From: Thiobacillus sp.
GTDB lineage: Bacteria > Pseudomonadota > Gammaproteobacteria > Burkholderiales > Thiobacillaceae
Reading direction: 5' to 3'
DNA length: 64,000 bases
Assembly (NCBI GenBank): GCA_016124745.1
Contig: WGNC01000008.1
Span: 62,001 to 126,000, forward strand
Within the stretch, counting starts at the first letter, position 1. Every line of letters begins with the position of its first letter. Positions 1-9,815 of this stretch are shown here, one piece after another. The notes under the pieces were generated by a model, which was not told the origin of the DNA, ran no database searches, and saw nothing but the letters and a program-made list of their open reading frames with translations. The translations under genes were made by a program, and so were the position numbers.

Positions 1-59
1 CATCATCGATGTGATTATGTTCAACGACAGAATACGGTGCACAAAATTACTTGAGGAGT

Positions 60-1046
60 ATGACCTTGTCTGACGACAGCGTCGCACCGATTGGCGGATA
101 CTTTGAACTGGAGCTTCCCAGCATGCGGCAGCTACCTTATCCTGGTTCCGCAAAATTCCAGTCGGCAAGAGCGGCTTTTCTTGCATTGCTTCGCGCAGGC
201 AAGCCCAAACGAGTTTGGCTACCAAGATATATCTGCAATGCAATGCTCGCCCCTCTGGAGGAAGCGGGAATCGAGTGCGTATGGTATGACGTGAACGAGC
301 AGCTGGAAGTTGATAGCGCCACAAGAATTGATATCGATGACTGGCTGCTTTATGTCAACTACTTTGGCATTTGCAACAAGAAAGTGGAGAAGTTGCTTGA
401 GCGCTATTCACCCAAACAGGTCGTGCTGGATTTTTCCCAATCGTTCTTCTCATCCCCTGTTAACAAAGCCTTGGCAACGATCTATTCACCCAGAAAATTC
501 TTTGGTGTTCCAGATGGGGGGCTGTTGATAAGCCAGATTCCGGTATCACTCCCCGAGATGCAGGATACAGGCTCTCTCGGACGGATGTCACATCTGATGC
601 GACGACTTGGCGATTCCCCGGAGGCAGGATATCCCGAATACAAACGTGCTGAAGAGGGCTTGGCTGCATGTGAGCCAAAACGGATGTCAAAGCTGTCGGA
701 GCGGGTCTTTTCGTCGATTGATTTCGATAATGCCAGAAAGAGGCGCAGGGAGAATTTCTTGTTCCTTCACGAAGAATTGTGCGCAGAAAATCAACTCGCT
801 ATAGACGTTTCGAGCATTACGGCTCCATTGTGCTATCCATTCCGGACCTGTGACAAAGACCTTAGGCACCGACTAATAAAGAAGAGGGTCTTTGTTGCAA
901 CTTACTGGACCGATGCGGTCAGCCGGGTGAGCGATGAATGGGCAGACAAGATGGTTAGGAATCTACTACCTCTTCCTATCGATCAGAGATATGGAAGGAA
1001 AGAAATGGAAAGACTGGTATCGGTCATTCTTCATCAGAACGCATGA
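60..1046 (+). CDS. DegT/DnrJ/EryC1-like PLP aminotransferase-fold protein
   Basis: The protein of 328 residues resembles the sugar aminotransferases used for surface polysaccharides. An aspartate in a VLDFSQSF segment (near residue 125) and a lysine in a YSPRKFFG-x-x-DGG segment (near residue 146) sit where the PLP-binding Asp and Schiff-base Lys occur in the DegT family. The protein is shorter than usual (family about 370-400) and the flanking motifs are weak, so it may not be an active aminotransferase. A GAGGAG lies just upstream of the ATG at 60; a TTG at 66 has better spacing from it and is the alternative start. The stop overlaps the next start in ATGA, so it is translationally coupled to the sulfotransferase. 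It is the first gene of a polysaccharide cluster that probably continues upstream of the window. Confidence 0.65.
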   Translation: MTLSDDSVAPIGGYFELELPSMRQLPYPGSAKFQSARAAFLALLRAGKPKRVWLPRYICNAMLAPLEEAGIECVWYDVNEQLEVDSATRIDIDDWLLYVNYFGICNKKVEKLLERYSPKQVVLDFSQSFFSSPVNKALATIYSPRKFFGVPDGGLLISQIPVSLPEMQDTGSLGRMSHLMRRLGDSPEAGYPEYKRAEEGLAACEPKRMSKLSERVFSSIDFDNARKRRRENFLFLHEELCAENQLAIDVSSITAPLCYPFRTCDKDLRHRLIKKRVFVATYWTDAVSRVSDEWADKMVRNLLPLPIDQRYGRKEMERLVSVILHQNA

Positions 1047-2044
1047 ACACAAAACCAAGTTCCACGAACGGAAGAACAGCAACCTTCTCTCGGAATCTTC
1101 GATTAGAGGCGCTATTAAAGGATATCAACACGTCACTGTGGATATCCGAAGAGAAGATTTTGGGAAGTTATCAAGCGATGAACTTTCCAGTGGTGCTGAT
1201 TATGGGTCCGATGCGGAGCGGCACTACCTTGCTGATGCAATGGTTGGCCAACATGGACATTGTTGCCTATCCGACCAACCTGCTTTCGCGGTTTTATCAG
1301 GTGCCAATTATCGGGGCGAAGATACAACTCTTGCTGACTGATCCTGACTACAACTTCCGCGATGAACTTGGCGAATTCGTTCAGCAAGCCGAATACAAAT
1401 CAGAAAATGGGAAGACCAAAGGTGTGTTGGGACCCAACGAATTCTGGTATTTCTGGCGGCGCTTCCTGGTTGAGTCGACGCGGGATGTCTGGTCGGACGA
1501 TGAATTACGGCAGAGCATGGACACACAGACCATGTTGGCCGAACTGGCGGGGATGATGGATGTATTCAAGAAGCCGTTTGCGGCCAAGGGCATGCTCTTC
1601 AACTACAACATTCCCTTCCTCGATTCGATTCTTGAGAAGGTGGTGTTCGTTCAGATCAAGCGTGATCCGGTGGCCAATGTGGCATCGGTTTTGGACGCAA
1701 GAAAACGACAACTTGGAAGCGAGGGCGCCTGGTACTCGTTCAAGATTCCAGAATACGAACAACTGAAAACCCTTGACCCGGTCGTGCAGGCGGCGGGGCA
1801 GGTGCATTTCATCAATCAGGCCGTGTCAAAAGGCTTGGCAGAGGTTGCTGATGAACGCAAGTTCTCTGTCGACTATGAAGAATTCTGCGCCAATCCGGCT
1901 CATTTGTTTGTCTCGCTGTGCGACAAACTTGGGTATGCTGATCGGCCTTATACGGGGCCAGAGTCGTTCCGTACTAGCCGTGATCTTGGGGAACGAGAAA
2001 GAGCGGCAATAGCTACAGCGCTCGCGCGGTTCGGCTACCCATGA
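1043..2044 (+). CDS. Sulfotransferase family protein
   Basis: This protein of 333 residues has both PAPS-binding elements of sulfotransferases. The 5'-phosphosulfate loop is GPMRSGTT at residues 55-62, and the 3'-phosphate element is KRDPVANVASVLDAR at about 206-220. It is expected to transfer sulfate from PAPS to a hydroxyl, most plausibly on a sugar of the polysaccharide made by this cluster; the acceptor cannot be read from sequence. The start overlaps the upstream stop (ATGA) and its own stop overlaps the Wzx start the same way, so three genes form a tightly coupled unit. Base composition is lower in GC than the rest of the window. Confidence 0.85.
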   Translation: MNTKPSSTNGRTATFSRNLRLEALLKDINTSLWISEEKILGSYQAMNFPVVLIMGPMRSGTTLLMQWLANMDIVAYPTNLLSRFYQVPIIGAKIQLLLTDPDYNFRDELGEFVQQAEYKSENGKTKGVLGPNEFWYFWRRFLVESTRDVWSDDELRQSMDTQTMLAELAGMMDVFKKPFAAKGMLFNYNIPFLDSILEKVVFVQIKRDPVANVASVLDARKRQLGSEGAWYSFKIPEYEQLKTLDPVVQAAGQVHFINQAVSKGLAEVADERKFSVDYEEFCANPAHLFVSLCDKLGYADRPYTGPESFRTSRDLGERERAAIATALARFGYP

Positions 2045-3321
2045 AGACGCAGCTGTTTGCAAATCTGAACTGGCTTTTTGCCGACCGTATCTTGCGGATA
2101 GTCGGTAGCCTGGTTATCGGCATTTGGGTAGCGCGTTACCTTGGTCCTGGTAATTTTGGCCTGCTAAATTTCGCCCTCTCCTTTGTTGCATTGTTTGGGA
2201 TGGTAGGGAGATTAAGCATCGATCAGGTTGCAGTACGGGAACTCACCAAGTTTCCCGAGAGAGAAAAGGAAATCTTGGGGAGTACCTTCCGCCTCAAGCT
2301 TTGGGGCAGCCTGGCTGCCACGGTCCTGGTGTTGCCTGCCGCGTGGCTGGCGCAGCCGGATAATCCACTGTTTCTCCTGCTAGTGGCAATTATGGCGTTC
2401 GGCATTCTCTTCAATGCCTTGGATGCCATTGATATCTTCTATCAGGCCAGAGTCTTGTCAAAATACGTGGTCCAAGCCCGTTCCATCGCCTTCCTTATCT
2501 TAAGTGCCATAAGGGTTGGATTGATCTTTGGCAATTTCTCTGTGCTCTGGTTCGCACTAGCCAGCACGATGGAAATTGCGCTTTATGCCGGTCTGCTGGT
2601 CTGGATTTACCGCCACAAGGAAGGGCGAGGCTCTGGCTGGAATTGGCAAAGAAGCACAGCCAGACACCTTATCAAGGATGGATGGCCCCTCATCGCCGGG
2701 TCGTTGCTTTTCATTCTCCATACTCGTATCGATCAGGTGATGATCGGGCAAATGCTTGGCGAGGTGCACGTGGGCCTCTACAGTGCGGCCATTAGTATTT
2801 CGGAAGCCTGGATGTTTGTCCCCGTGTTGATAGTCCAAGCTGTCATGCCATATTTCGTCCAACTACGGGAGAGTGACCCCACAGGCTACCGGCATCGCCT
2901 AATTCAACTATATAGTGCGATGTTCTGGGCGGGCGTGGCTGTCGGCATCATTACTATGCTCATTGGTCAGCGAGCCATAGTATTTCTGTTTGGCGAGGCC
3001 TATTCAGGTGCAAGTGCGCCGCTGGTGCTAATCATCTGGACCGGAATATTCGTTGCCCAGGCGCTCGTGCGGGGAATATGGGTTATTTCTGAGAACCTTC
3101 AGTTATTCCGTCTGTTTAGCAGCCTGATTGCCGTACCTATCAACATAGTGCTCAACTTATTCTGGATACAAAAATACGGCATCGAAGGTGCAGCTGCAGC
3201 GAGTTTGATCAGTATTGGGGTTGGAACCTGGCTTGTCCCGCTAATTTTCAAGCCGATGCGGCAATCGAATCTTGACATGATGCGGAGTATGAACCCCCGA
3301 TATCTATTCGTCAGGTCCTAG
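2041..3321 (+). CDS. Wzx-type polysaccharide flippase (MOP superfamily)
   Basis: This 426-residue integral membrane protein has about twelve hydrophobic segments. The N-terminus (NLNWLFADRILRIVGSLVIG, with ARYLGPGNFGLLNFA following) is typical of the polysaccharide-transport branch of the MOP flippases. Such proteins move lipid-linked oligosaccharide units across the inner membrane. It overlaps the sulfotransferase by four bases and is followed 7 bp later by a glycosyltransferase. The presence of Wzx implies a Wzx/Wzy-type pathway, although no polymerase (Wzy) is visible in this part of the cluster; it could lie upstream of the window. Confidence 0.9.
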   Translation: MKTQLFANLNWLFADRILRIVGSLVIGIWVARYLGPGNFGLLNFALSFVALFGMVGRLSIDQVAVRELTKFPEREKEILGSTFRLKLWGSLAATVLVLPAAWLAQPDNPLFLLLVAIMAFGILFNALDAIDIFYQARVLSKYVVQARSIAFLILSAIRVGLIFGNFSVLWFALASTMEIALYAGLLVWIYRHKEGRGSGWNWQRSTARHLIKDGWPLIAGSLLFILHTRIDQVMIGQMLGEVHVGLYSAAISISEAWMFVPVLIVQAVMPYFVQLRESDPTGYRHRLIQLYSAMFWAGVAVGIITMLIGQRAIVFLFGEAYSGASAPLVLIIWTGIFVAQALVRGIWVISENLQLFRLFSSLIAVPINIVLNLFWIQKYGIEGAAAASLISIGVGTWLVPLIFKPMRQSNLDMMRSMNPRYLFVRS

Positions 3322-3328
3322 AAGAAAT

Positions 3329-4447
3329 ATGACGAGCGATACTTTGACGTCCTCAAAAGGTAGTGTGGGCAACGCGCAATTATTGCGCTTGCTCCTCGAT
3401 AACTATCAGCATGTCCCGGTTATTGAGCATCCTCACTCGGTTCCGGACGGCGTGAAGATTTCTATTTGTGTACCAACCTATCAGCACATTAAAACAATAG
3501 AAAAATGCCTTGAATCGCTTCTGGATCAGGACGTTGATTTTTCCTATGAAATTTTGCTTGGTGAGGATGGTTCTACGGACGGGACGCGAGAGTTGTGTTT
3601 GGAGTACGCAAAGAAGCATCCTGAAAAAATTCGCTTTTTTCTACATAGCAGGGAAAACAACATAAGGATCAATGGCCAGCCAACTGGCAGATTCAATTTT
3701 CTCTATCTGCTGGGTAAGACGAATGGTGAATATATAGCGATATGCGAGGGTGACGATTGGTGGACCGATAAGAACAAATTGCGTCTACAAGTTCAGTCCA
3801 TGGCGCGTTTTCCACAGTGCAATGTCAGCTGCCACCCTGCGTATGCTGAATCTTCATACTATGGACGATATGGCGGGATTATTGGATACCATGGTGACGC
3901 ACAAAAAGTCATTCCAGCAAGTGAAACCATTCTTCCTGGCGGTGGGTTTTGTCCTACCCTGTCAATCATGTTTCGCCGCAATATTGTCAACAGCTTGCCT
4001 GAGTGGTTGATCCGTGCACCGGTTATGGATTTCTATCTGCTGGTTCTTGCGTCTAATGCTGGAGGGTGTTTGTATATTCCAAGAACAATCGGCGTATACG
4101 GGAGTTGTGACGCTTCCGAATCGTGGACCAACCGCTTGTTATCGAATCCAAAATTCGCAGTGGATTTTGAGATGTCTTTTCTTGAGTATTTGGACAGGCT
4201 CGCCGATGAAGTGGATGCTCCGAATCGGATGGCCGTTGAATGCCTGCGCAAGGAAAGAAGCGGGGCTCTATTATTTGCCCGACACTTGCCAAGGGAGTTC
4301 AGGGTTTCGCTATACGAAGACATGAAGTCCACATTGGGTTTGAAATTTAGACTGGCTTGGTATTTGAGTGTATTTGGTCGACATCCTGGCTTTGTACTGC
4401 AGATCTATTGGTATTTGCGGCCTTTGCTTGGAAACAAGACTCAATAA
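3329..4447 (+). CDS. Family 2 glycosyltransferase
   Basis: This protein of 372 residues has a GT-A domain beginning at about residue 43 (ISICVPTYQH). The nucleotide-sugar site EDGSTDGT is at about 79-86 and the acidic metal-binding motif EGDDWW at about 140-145. It should transfer a sugar from an NDP donor to a growing lipid-linked oligosaccharide on the cytoplasmic face. The start ATG has only a weak purine stretch upstream. It is the last gene of the coupled plus-strand block; the next gene is on the opposite strand. The 289 bp between them contain no convincing ORF, only a short ACGCAT/ATGCGT inverted repeat near 4617-4643. Confidence 0.88.
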   Translation: MTSDTLTSSKGSVGNAQLLRLLLDNYQHVPVIEHPHSVPDGVKISICVPTYQHIKTIEKCLESLLDQDVDFSYEILLGEDGSTDGTRELCLEYAKKHPEKIRFFLHSRENNIRINGQPTGRFNFLYLLGKTNGEYIAICEGDDWWTDKNKLRLQVQSMARFPQCNVSCHPAYAESSYYGRYGGIIGYHGDAQKVIPASETILPGGGFCPTLSIMFRRNIVNSLPEWLIRAPVMDFYLLVLASNAGGCLYIPRTIGVYGSCDASESWTNRLLSNPKFAVDFEMSFLEYLDRLADEVDAPNRMAVECLRKERSGALLFARHLPREFRVSLYEDMKSTLGLKFRLAWYLSVFGRHPGFVLQIYWYLRPLLGNKTQ

Positions 4448-4736
4448 TCGAAATGAAGTTCGGTGGCAGTGAGAGCGTCTGGATAATTAGGGGGAACTGT
4501 TTCAGGCAAGTGGCGACATGCTCCCATGCCTATAAAATCTCTCCCGCAGGGAATTCTTGAATTTATTCCCAAAACTGGCGGAGACAAAGCTGATTTGTTC
4601 CATGGGTAGGGGCTAACGCATCAAGTTATGAACGTTATGCGTGAAACGCGGGTTTGTTCAGGACTACCCCCAGGAATCTGGCTTACTTGGGCTCAGTTAG
4701 TTGCCCGGCCATTTGTATGCATTGTTGCACGTCTGT

Positions 4737-5879
4737 TCATCGCTTCTCACGCAGGATGTCCTCATAGAGTGGGATGACACGCATCCTGACTATGTTGCGC
4801 CAATCAAAACCACTAACGGAATCTCGTGCACACGCTGCCAAGCATACCTGCTGCCCTGGGTTATGAAGCAGGCTTAGCATTGCATGGCCGTAGTCTTCGT
4901 AGCTGTCGCCGCAGAGCAAGCCATTGACCTTGTCTTGTATGAACATTCTGTTGCCAGTCGTATTAGTTGCGATGACAGGAAGCCCTTGTGCCAGATACTC
5001 AATGGTCTTTGTTGGCGGCTGATGCTGGAATCTGGGGTCCATGACGACGAAGGCAAGTGCGATGGTTGTGATTGAGAGGTATGCGGGGATGTCGCTGTAG
5101 GGGATGTAACCAGTAAAAACAACCCTGCTGGCCAGGTTCAGGTCGCGAGCCTGCCGTTTCAACTCTTCTAGTGCGGAACCGTCTCCAATCATGAGCAAAA
5201 CAGCATCTGGTGCATGTGCGTTGGTCAATGCAAAAGCGGAAATCAGTCTATCCATGTGACGGTTGTGGTCTAAAGTGCCACAGTACGTTAGTACCTGGGC
5301 ATCTGGCGAGATGCCAAGTTTTTCAAACAAATATGTTTGTGCAGTTTGAGGGCGGAAATGGTCAAAGTCTGCACCTAGTGGCACGATAGCTTCCACAGCG
5401 GCTCTTGGCCCAAACACGATATCCCGGATGCCTTCGGACAACACGGTGATGACGTCGTAACTCCAAGACTCTGCTCGTATGAGAACGTTCTGGAGCCACA
5501 ACAGGGGTGGCTTAATGGCGCTAGTCTGGCAGTCGTACAACCAACGAGCGCGGTGACGGCCAGCCAACCAGGGTAGCAGTCCGGCGCCAACAAAAGCGTA
5601 GACATGGATCAAATCAAAGTCATTCTTGCGCAAAATGCGCGAGGCCTGAATCAGAAACCAAAGCCTGTCGAGGGAAAACCGCCCAATGGAACGCAATGGA
5701 ACTCGGTGTATACGAACGCCATCCTTGATCTCAAAGGCCGGCTCGTCCGGACGCCCTGGCGCTATCGCGAATACCCCCAGACCTTGCCGAGCCTGATGGC
5801 GTGCAAATTCGTAAAAGATGGTCAGACCCTGGCCAGGGAAAAAATTGAATCCGATGTGACAGACACTCAGGTTTGACAT
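4737..5879 (-). CDS. Family 4 (GT-B) glycosyltransferase
   Basis: This protein of about 380 residues has the GT-B layout. The N-terminal acceptor half starts MSNLSVCHIGFNFFPGQG. The C-terminal donor half has VLTYCGTLDHNRHMDRLI and the terminal motif PPTKTIEYLAQGLPVIATNT, which holds the conserved glutamate of the GT4 donor site. An in-frame ATG at 5931-5933 would add 18 residues, but the family's beta-strand begins directly after the ATG at 5879, so that start is preferred. No clear Shine-Dalgarno is visible for either. It is convergent with the GT2 gene and belongs to the same low-GC cluster. Confidence 0.85.
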   Translation of the reverse strand: MSNLSVCHIGFNFFPGQGLTIFYEFARHQARQGLGVFAIAPGRPDEPAFEIKDGVRIHRVPLRSIGRFSLDRLWFLIQASRILRKNDFDLIHVYAFVGAGLLPWLAGRHRARWLYDCQTSAIKPPLLWLQNVLIRAESWSYDVITVLSEGIRDIVFGPRAAVEAIVPLGADFDHFRPQTAQTYLFEKLGISPDAQVLTYCGTLDHNRHMDRLISAFALTNAHAPDAVLLMIGDGSALEELKRQARDLNLASRVVFTGYIPYSDIPAYLSITTIALAFVVMDPRFQHQPPTKTIEYLAQGLPVIATNTTGNRMFIQDKVNGLLCGDSYEDYGHAMLSLLHNPGQQVCLAACARDSVSGFDWRNIVRMRVIPLYEDILREKR

Positions 5880-5990
5880 TAAACGGCAGGAAGGAAAAAT
5901 AATGCGCAAGACACCATTGTCGGCATGGGCCATGCTGAGCGACCGGAATCAAAAATATTTCTCCGCAAACCGGTTGGCGAGACGTTCATG

Positions 5991-6815
5991 TCAAGCCTTG
6001 CTAGCTATACAGACTCCCGGGAAGAATTTTAATGATTTCAGTCGGGGTAGCTCAGCGTGCGACAAGGATTTTGGAGTGTTCTGCGTATTTGCCGGGACAT
6101 TATGAACCCCGGTGAGCCAGAGCTTTACGCGAGGCATGCGTTCGACGATATTCCGTAAAGACCGAAAGCGGCCTGCGTACAAAATCAATCGCGATGTCAA
6201 TCTATGAGCGACAGCTTGGTTCTTCGCAATGTCATCGGTCGCTGTGTAGTCGACAAGGGACTTAACAAACCCAACCATTCCAAAATGATGGCTTGGAATT
6301 TTCTTGGCAATTTTGTCGGCGGATCCAGGCACTATGCTGTCCGTGAAGCGTCCACCATCCATCCATGTATCCCAATAGCCGGTTCCCCAATCTTCGATGA
6401 TATAGAGGCCGCCACTTCTGACGTGGGGAAAGACGCTATTGAAGGTTAATCTGGAGAGGTGTCCGATATGGGAGGCGTCATCAATCACAAGGTCGACGCC
6501 ATCAGGAAAGTTGTCTCTGCAAATTGACTGAAGCTTGGCACTGTCCGTTTGGTCGCACTGGAGATAATGTACATTCTCATAACCTGAAAAATCGATTTTC
6601 CGCAGGTTCAAATCTACAGCAACGATATGTGCGGTTGGGAAACATTTGGCGAGGGCCTTCGTGCTCTCCCCTTCGTATACGCCAATTTCCAATATGAATT
6701 TCGGGGACAGGCCTTCTTCGCGCAACGCTTGCTCATAAATCTCGTAATACCGCAAAGGCTTGGTCACGGGATCGCTGGAATAATTGGATTTGGCGAGTTC
6801 GAGCAAAGAGGACAT
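5991..6815 (-). CDS. Class I SAM-dependent methyltransferase (MycE/CmcI-like)
   Basis: The SAM-binding loop is FILEIGVYEGEST. It is followed by an acidic strand (VAVDL) and the metal-site-like segment LVIDDASHIGH and then YIIEDWGTGYW. This order matches the sugar O-methyltransferases of the MycE/TylE group and the related CmcI fold, so O-methylation of a polysaccharide sugar is a reasonable inference. The chosen ATG at 6815 gives about 274 residues. An upstream in-frame ATG at 6920 would add 35 residues that overlap the divergent gene and do not look like this family. About 85 bp separate it from the divergent GT2, enough for a shared promoter region. Confidence 0.8.
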   Translation of the reverse strand: MSSLLELAKSNYSSDPVTKPLRYYEIYEQALREEGLSPKFILEIGVYEGESTKALAKCFPTAHIVAVDLNLRKIDFSGYENVHYLQCDQTDSAKLQSICRDNFPDGVDLVIDDASHIGHLSRLTFNSVFPHVRSGGLYIIEDWGTGYWDTWMDGGRFTDSIVPGSADKIAKKIPSHHFGMVGFVKSLVDYTATDDIAKNQAVAHRLTSRLILYAGRFRSLRNIVERMPRVKLWLTGVHNVPANTQNTPKSLSHAELPRLKSLKFFPGVCIASKA

Positions 6816-6900
6816 GGTGTTAAAACCGCGCTGAACTTTGGACAGGTTCCAGAATACCATAGGGCTGTTAACCGTATCGCTATGCAGGATGGGCAAGAAG

Positions 6901-7863
6901 ATGGCTGAATCGGGTCGCAAAGACCATCATCAGATATTTGCGTCAGTTATTATCCTCACCAAAAATGGGGAGCGATATTTGCGCTCCCTGTTGGATGGAT
7001 TGTTGGCACAGAACCTTGCCGAGCAATTCGAGATCATTCTGATTGACTCCGGTTCCACTGACGGCACTTTGAAAATTGTTGCCGACTATCCAGCCGTCCG
7101 GCTTTTCGAAATCCAACCGGATGAGTTTGGCCATGGCAAGACCCGTAATCTGGGTTCCCGTTTGGCGGGAGGTGAATTCCTTGTCTATATCCCACAGGAT
7201 GCAACGCCAGTCGGACACGATTGGCTCGACACCCTCTTGAGGCCGTTTGAAAATCCATCTGTTGCTGGTGTCTACGCAAGACAAATTCCCCGGACGGATG
7301 CGAGCGCTATGGAGAAGTTTTTCCTTCTTGACGCTTATCGCCCCAATCCCGAAATCAGATCGCTTGCACACGGGGATGAAATTTCATTGGCGCGTTGCTT
7401 TTTCTCTACTGTAAGCGGTGCGGTGCGCGCCTCGATGTCATCAAGCCACCCGTTTCGTGAGGACATTATCATGAGCGAGGACCAGGCTTGGGCAAGTGAG
7501 GTCATGCGGGCGGGATTTTCCATTGCCTACGAGCCCCGTGCGTGCGTGCTGCATTCTCATCAATACGGGGTGGTGGAAATTTTTCGCAGGAATTTCGATA
7601 GCGGATACTCAATACATCAGATTTTTGCGGGCAAGACGGGTATCCCACTTTTTCATGCATTGAAGAAGTTGGCGAAAGAAGCAGTCTTTATCTTGCATAA
7701 CGGAGGGGGCGCTGATTTGTTGCGATTTCTGCCCTATGAAATCGCACGCCACACGGGTTTTCTGCTTGGGCTGCGGGCCGAAAAGCTTCCTGTTTCAGTG
7801 CGCAAGGCGTGCGGTAATCTTCGCTATTTCTGGGAGCAGTCCCCTCCCGTGATATCCAAATGA
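6901..7863 (+). CDS. Family 2 glycosyltransferase, rhamnosyltransferase-like
   Basis: This protein of about 320 residues has a GT-A fold: ASVIILTKNGERYL, the donor site IDSGSTDGTL, and YIPQDATPVGHDWL with the acidic QDA in place of DxD. The middle (EDQAWASEVMRAGFSIAYEP) matches bacterial rhamnosyltransferases. ATG 6901 is chosen because the conserved domain starts shortly after it; in-frame ATGs at 6889 and 6838 are possible, and none has a strong Shine-Dalgarno. It is divergent from the methyltransferase and probably co-transcribed with the GT-C gene 31 bp downstream. Confidence 0.85.
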   Translation: MAESGRKDHHQIFASVIILTKNGERYLRSLLDGLLAQNLAEQFEIILIDSGSTDGTLKIVADYPAVRLFEIQPDEFGHGKTRNLGSRLAGGEFLVYIPQDATPVGHDWLDTLLRPFENPSVAGVYARQIPRTDASAMEKFFLLDAYRPNPEIRSLAHGDEISLARCFFSTVSGAVRASMSSSHPFREDIIMSEDQAWASEVMRAGFSIAYEPRACVLHSHQYGVVEIFRRNFDSGYSIHQIFAGKTGIPLFHALKKLAKEAVFILHNGGGADLLRFLPYEIARHTGFLLGLRAEKLPVSVRKACGNLRYFWEQSPPVISK

Positions 7864-7894
7864 AGCCGGCGAGCAATCAGCCCCGGCAGCGAAA

Positions 7895-9607
7895 ATGCAA
7901 TGTGTGCTGCTGGGGCTGGCCGCCGCATTCAACTTCATGACACTTCCACGCATCAATTTCTTGGCCGTCGGCATAACTCTCCTGGCCATCGTTTTTATTC
8001 TGACAAATGGTGAGTCGAACGGCCCTATTTTTTGGCATCTACTAGCAGTTCATGATTTGCAAGCCGCCTGGCTGATGCTTTTGATATTGATGTTCGGCCA
8101 CTTGTGTAGTAGACAGCATTCAGGAGACGGTGTCTGGGTTGAGCGGCTGCTGCTGACACTTGATCGCCAGCGATACACGGCTGGCTTCATTCTGTGGGTG
8201 GTTCTGTGCGCGGGATCGTTGTGGGTGTACAACAATCATCCGCTGTCCATGGATGAATACGCTGCAGTGTTTCAGGCCAAGGTATTCGCGGCGGGCGCCA
8301 TGCATGGACAGTTTCCGCCTGACTTGCTGGATAACCTGATTCCACGTGGATTTCAGAACCAATTCCTGATGATTAACCGGGAAACAGGTGCTGTAGTCTC
8401 GGCCTATTGGCCTGGATTTTCGTTGTTACTCACCCCTTTTGTGTGGCTCGGAATTCCTTGGGCATGCAACCCCACGCTGGTAGTGGCGAGTTTCCTGTTG
8501 ATTGGCCGCATTGCACGTGGCCTGAGTGATTCGCCGTTTGCGGCGAGCTGGGCGATGTTGTTTGCCATAGCTTCGCCGGCGTTTGTGGCCAACGGCATCA
8601 CCTATTATTCGATGCCGGCCCACTTGCTGTTTAACCTGGGATTCGCGTGGCTTTTATTATTTCCTTCTCCGCTGCGCTTGTTTCTGGCTGGACTTGCAGG
8701 CGGTTTTTCTTTGGCGCTGCACAATCCGTTTCCGCATGCTGTCTTTGCTCTGCCATGGATTATTTGGTTGGCGACGCGCGGCGGCCAGATTCTGCGTAAT
8801 TTGTTCTTTCTCGCTTTGGGCTATTTGCCGGTGGTTTTATCACTTGGGCTCGGCTGGTGGCTGTGGCGGCAGGACGTATTGCGCGAGAGCCTACAGGCAT
8901 CTGTAGTTATGCATGCTGTTGGCGGGGCCACTCCTGCCTTGCTGGATCGGCTGCTGGGCATGTTGCGAGGTTTTATCAGCCTTCTCAACTGGCCTGACGA
9001 TCTGATTGTCATCGCCCGTTTGGGTGGAATGGTGAAATTGTGGCTTTGGGCTTCGCCCATGCTTCTATTGCTGGCGTGGTGGGGGGCTCGGGGGGAAAGG
9101 AAGCCCGGAATAAGGCTGATGTGGGCATCTGCTCTGCTGACCTTTTTTGCCTACTTCCTCATCCGCTTTGATCAAGGCCATGGTTGGGGCTATCGCTATT
9201 TTCATTCCGCCTGGGGCGTTTTGCCGGTTTTGGCGGCCTTGGGCACGATCAAACTGGCGGCGGTGGATGGCCAGCGCGTATTCAAACAGGTTGCCATGCT
9301 CGCCCTGATCAGCCTGGTTGCAGCGAACGCGCTCCGGTTCGTGCAGATGGGCGAATTCATGCAAGCGCAACTGGCCCAATTCCCGCCGCGCGTGGAAGCG
9401 GAACGAAGGATCGTTCTGCATAACGGCCTAGGCTACTATCCCTATGATCTTGTCCAGAACGACCCGTGGCTGCGGGGCGACGAAATCATCATGTTTGCGC
9501 GGACCCCAGATGACATGGAGAAAATCAGGAAGCATTTTCCGGAGGCACGCGAGATAGCATCAAATCGCTACGGGAAAACTCTGGTCGATGCCGGGGCAGG
9601 GCAATAG
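7895..9607 (+). CDS. GT-C (GT39/ArnT-like) membrane glycosyltransferase
   Basis: This 570-residue protein has about eleven hydrophobic helices. The motif MDEYAAVFQA in the first large periplasmic loop places the acidic DE pair where GT39/ArnT-type transferases have their catalytic residues. Such enzymes use polyprenyl-phosphate sugars and act on the periplasmic side. The following loop (GFQNQFLMINRETGAVVSAYWPGF) and the C-terminal soluble tail of about 90 residues also fit. It closes the polysaccharide cluster; just after its stop the sequence turns into a decayed recX/recA fragment. The substrate is unknown. Confidence 0.7.
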   Translation: MQCVLLGLAAAFNFMTLPRINFLAVGITLLAIVFILTNGESNGPIFWHLLAVHDLQAAWLMLLILMFGHLCSRQHSGDGVWVERLLLTLDRQRYTAGFILWVVLCAGSLWVYNNHPLSMDEYAAVFQAKVFAAGAMHGQFPPDLLDNLIPRGFQNQFLMINRETGAVVSAYWPGFSLLLTPFVWLGIPWACNPTLVVASFLLIGRIARGLSDSPFAASWAMLFAIASPAFVANGITYYSMPAHLLFNLGFAWLLLFPSPLRLFLAGLAGGFSLALHNPFPHAVFALPWIIWLATRGGQILRNLFFLALGYLPVVLSLGLGWWLWRQDVLRESLQASVVMHAVGGATPALLDRLLGMLRGFISLLNWPDDLIVIARLGGMVKLWLWASPMLLLLAWWGARGERKPGIRLMWASALLTFFAYFLIRFDQGHGWGYRYFHSAWGVLPVLAALGTIKLAAVDGQRVFKQVAMLALISLVAANALRFVQMGEFMQAQLAQFPPRVEAERRIVLHNGLGYYPYDLVQNDPWLRGDEIIMFARTPDDMEKIRKHFPEAREIASNRYGKTLVDAGAGQ

Positions 9608-9639
9608 GCTCGTTCCGGGTGAATGCCGCGTTTGCCTAT

Positions 9640-9815
9640 TCAGCAGGCCGTTTCTCCACTTGTCAGCACGCGGTCGATGACGCTTTGAGAGAATCCCCGA
9701 CCTTGGAGGAATCTGATTTGTCTTGCTCGTTCATGGGCATTTGCTGGAGCCACGCTGAACTTCTTCCTCCAAGCGTCACGCGCCCGATCGATTTCACTGC
9801 CGCGGTTGTCGCTCA
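9640..9815 (-). pseudogene. recX C-terminal remnant
   Basis: Read on the minus strand, this segment encodes [20 protein letters not shown] followed by RQIRFLQGRGFSQSVIDR, clearly homologous to the C-terminus of the intact RecX at 10820-11260. The match is diverged rather than identical. There is no start codon and no N-terminal half. At its 5' end (near 9815) it is joined directly, in a different reading frame, to a recA fragment. It is non-functional. Confidence 0.85.
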
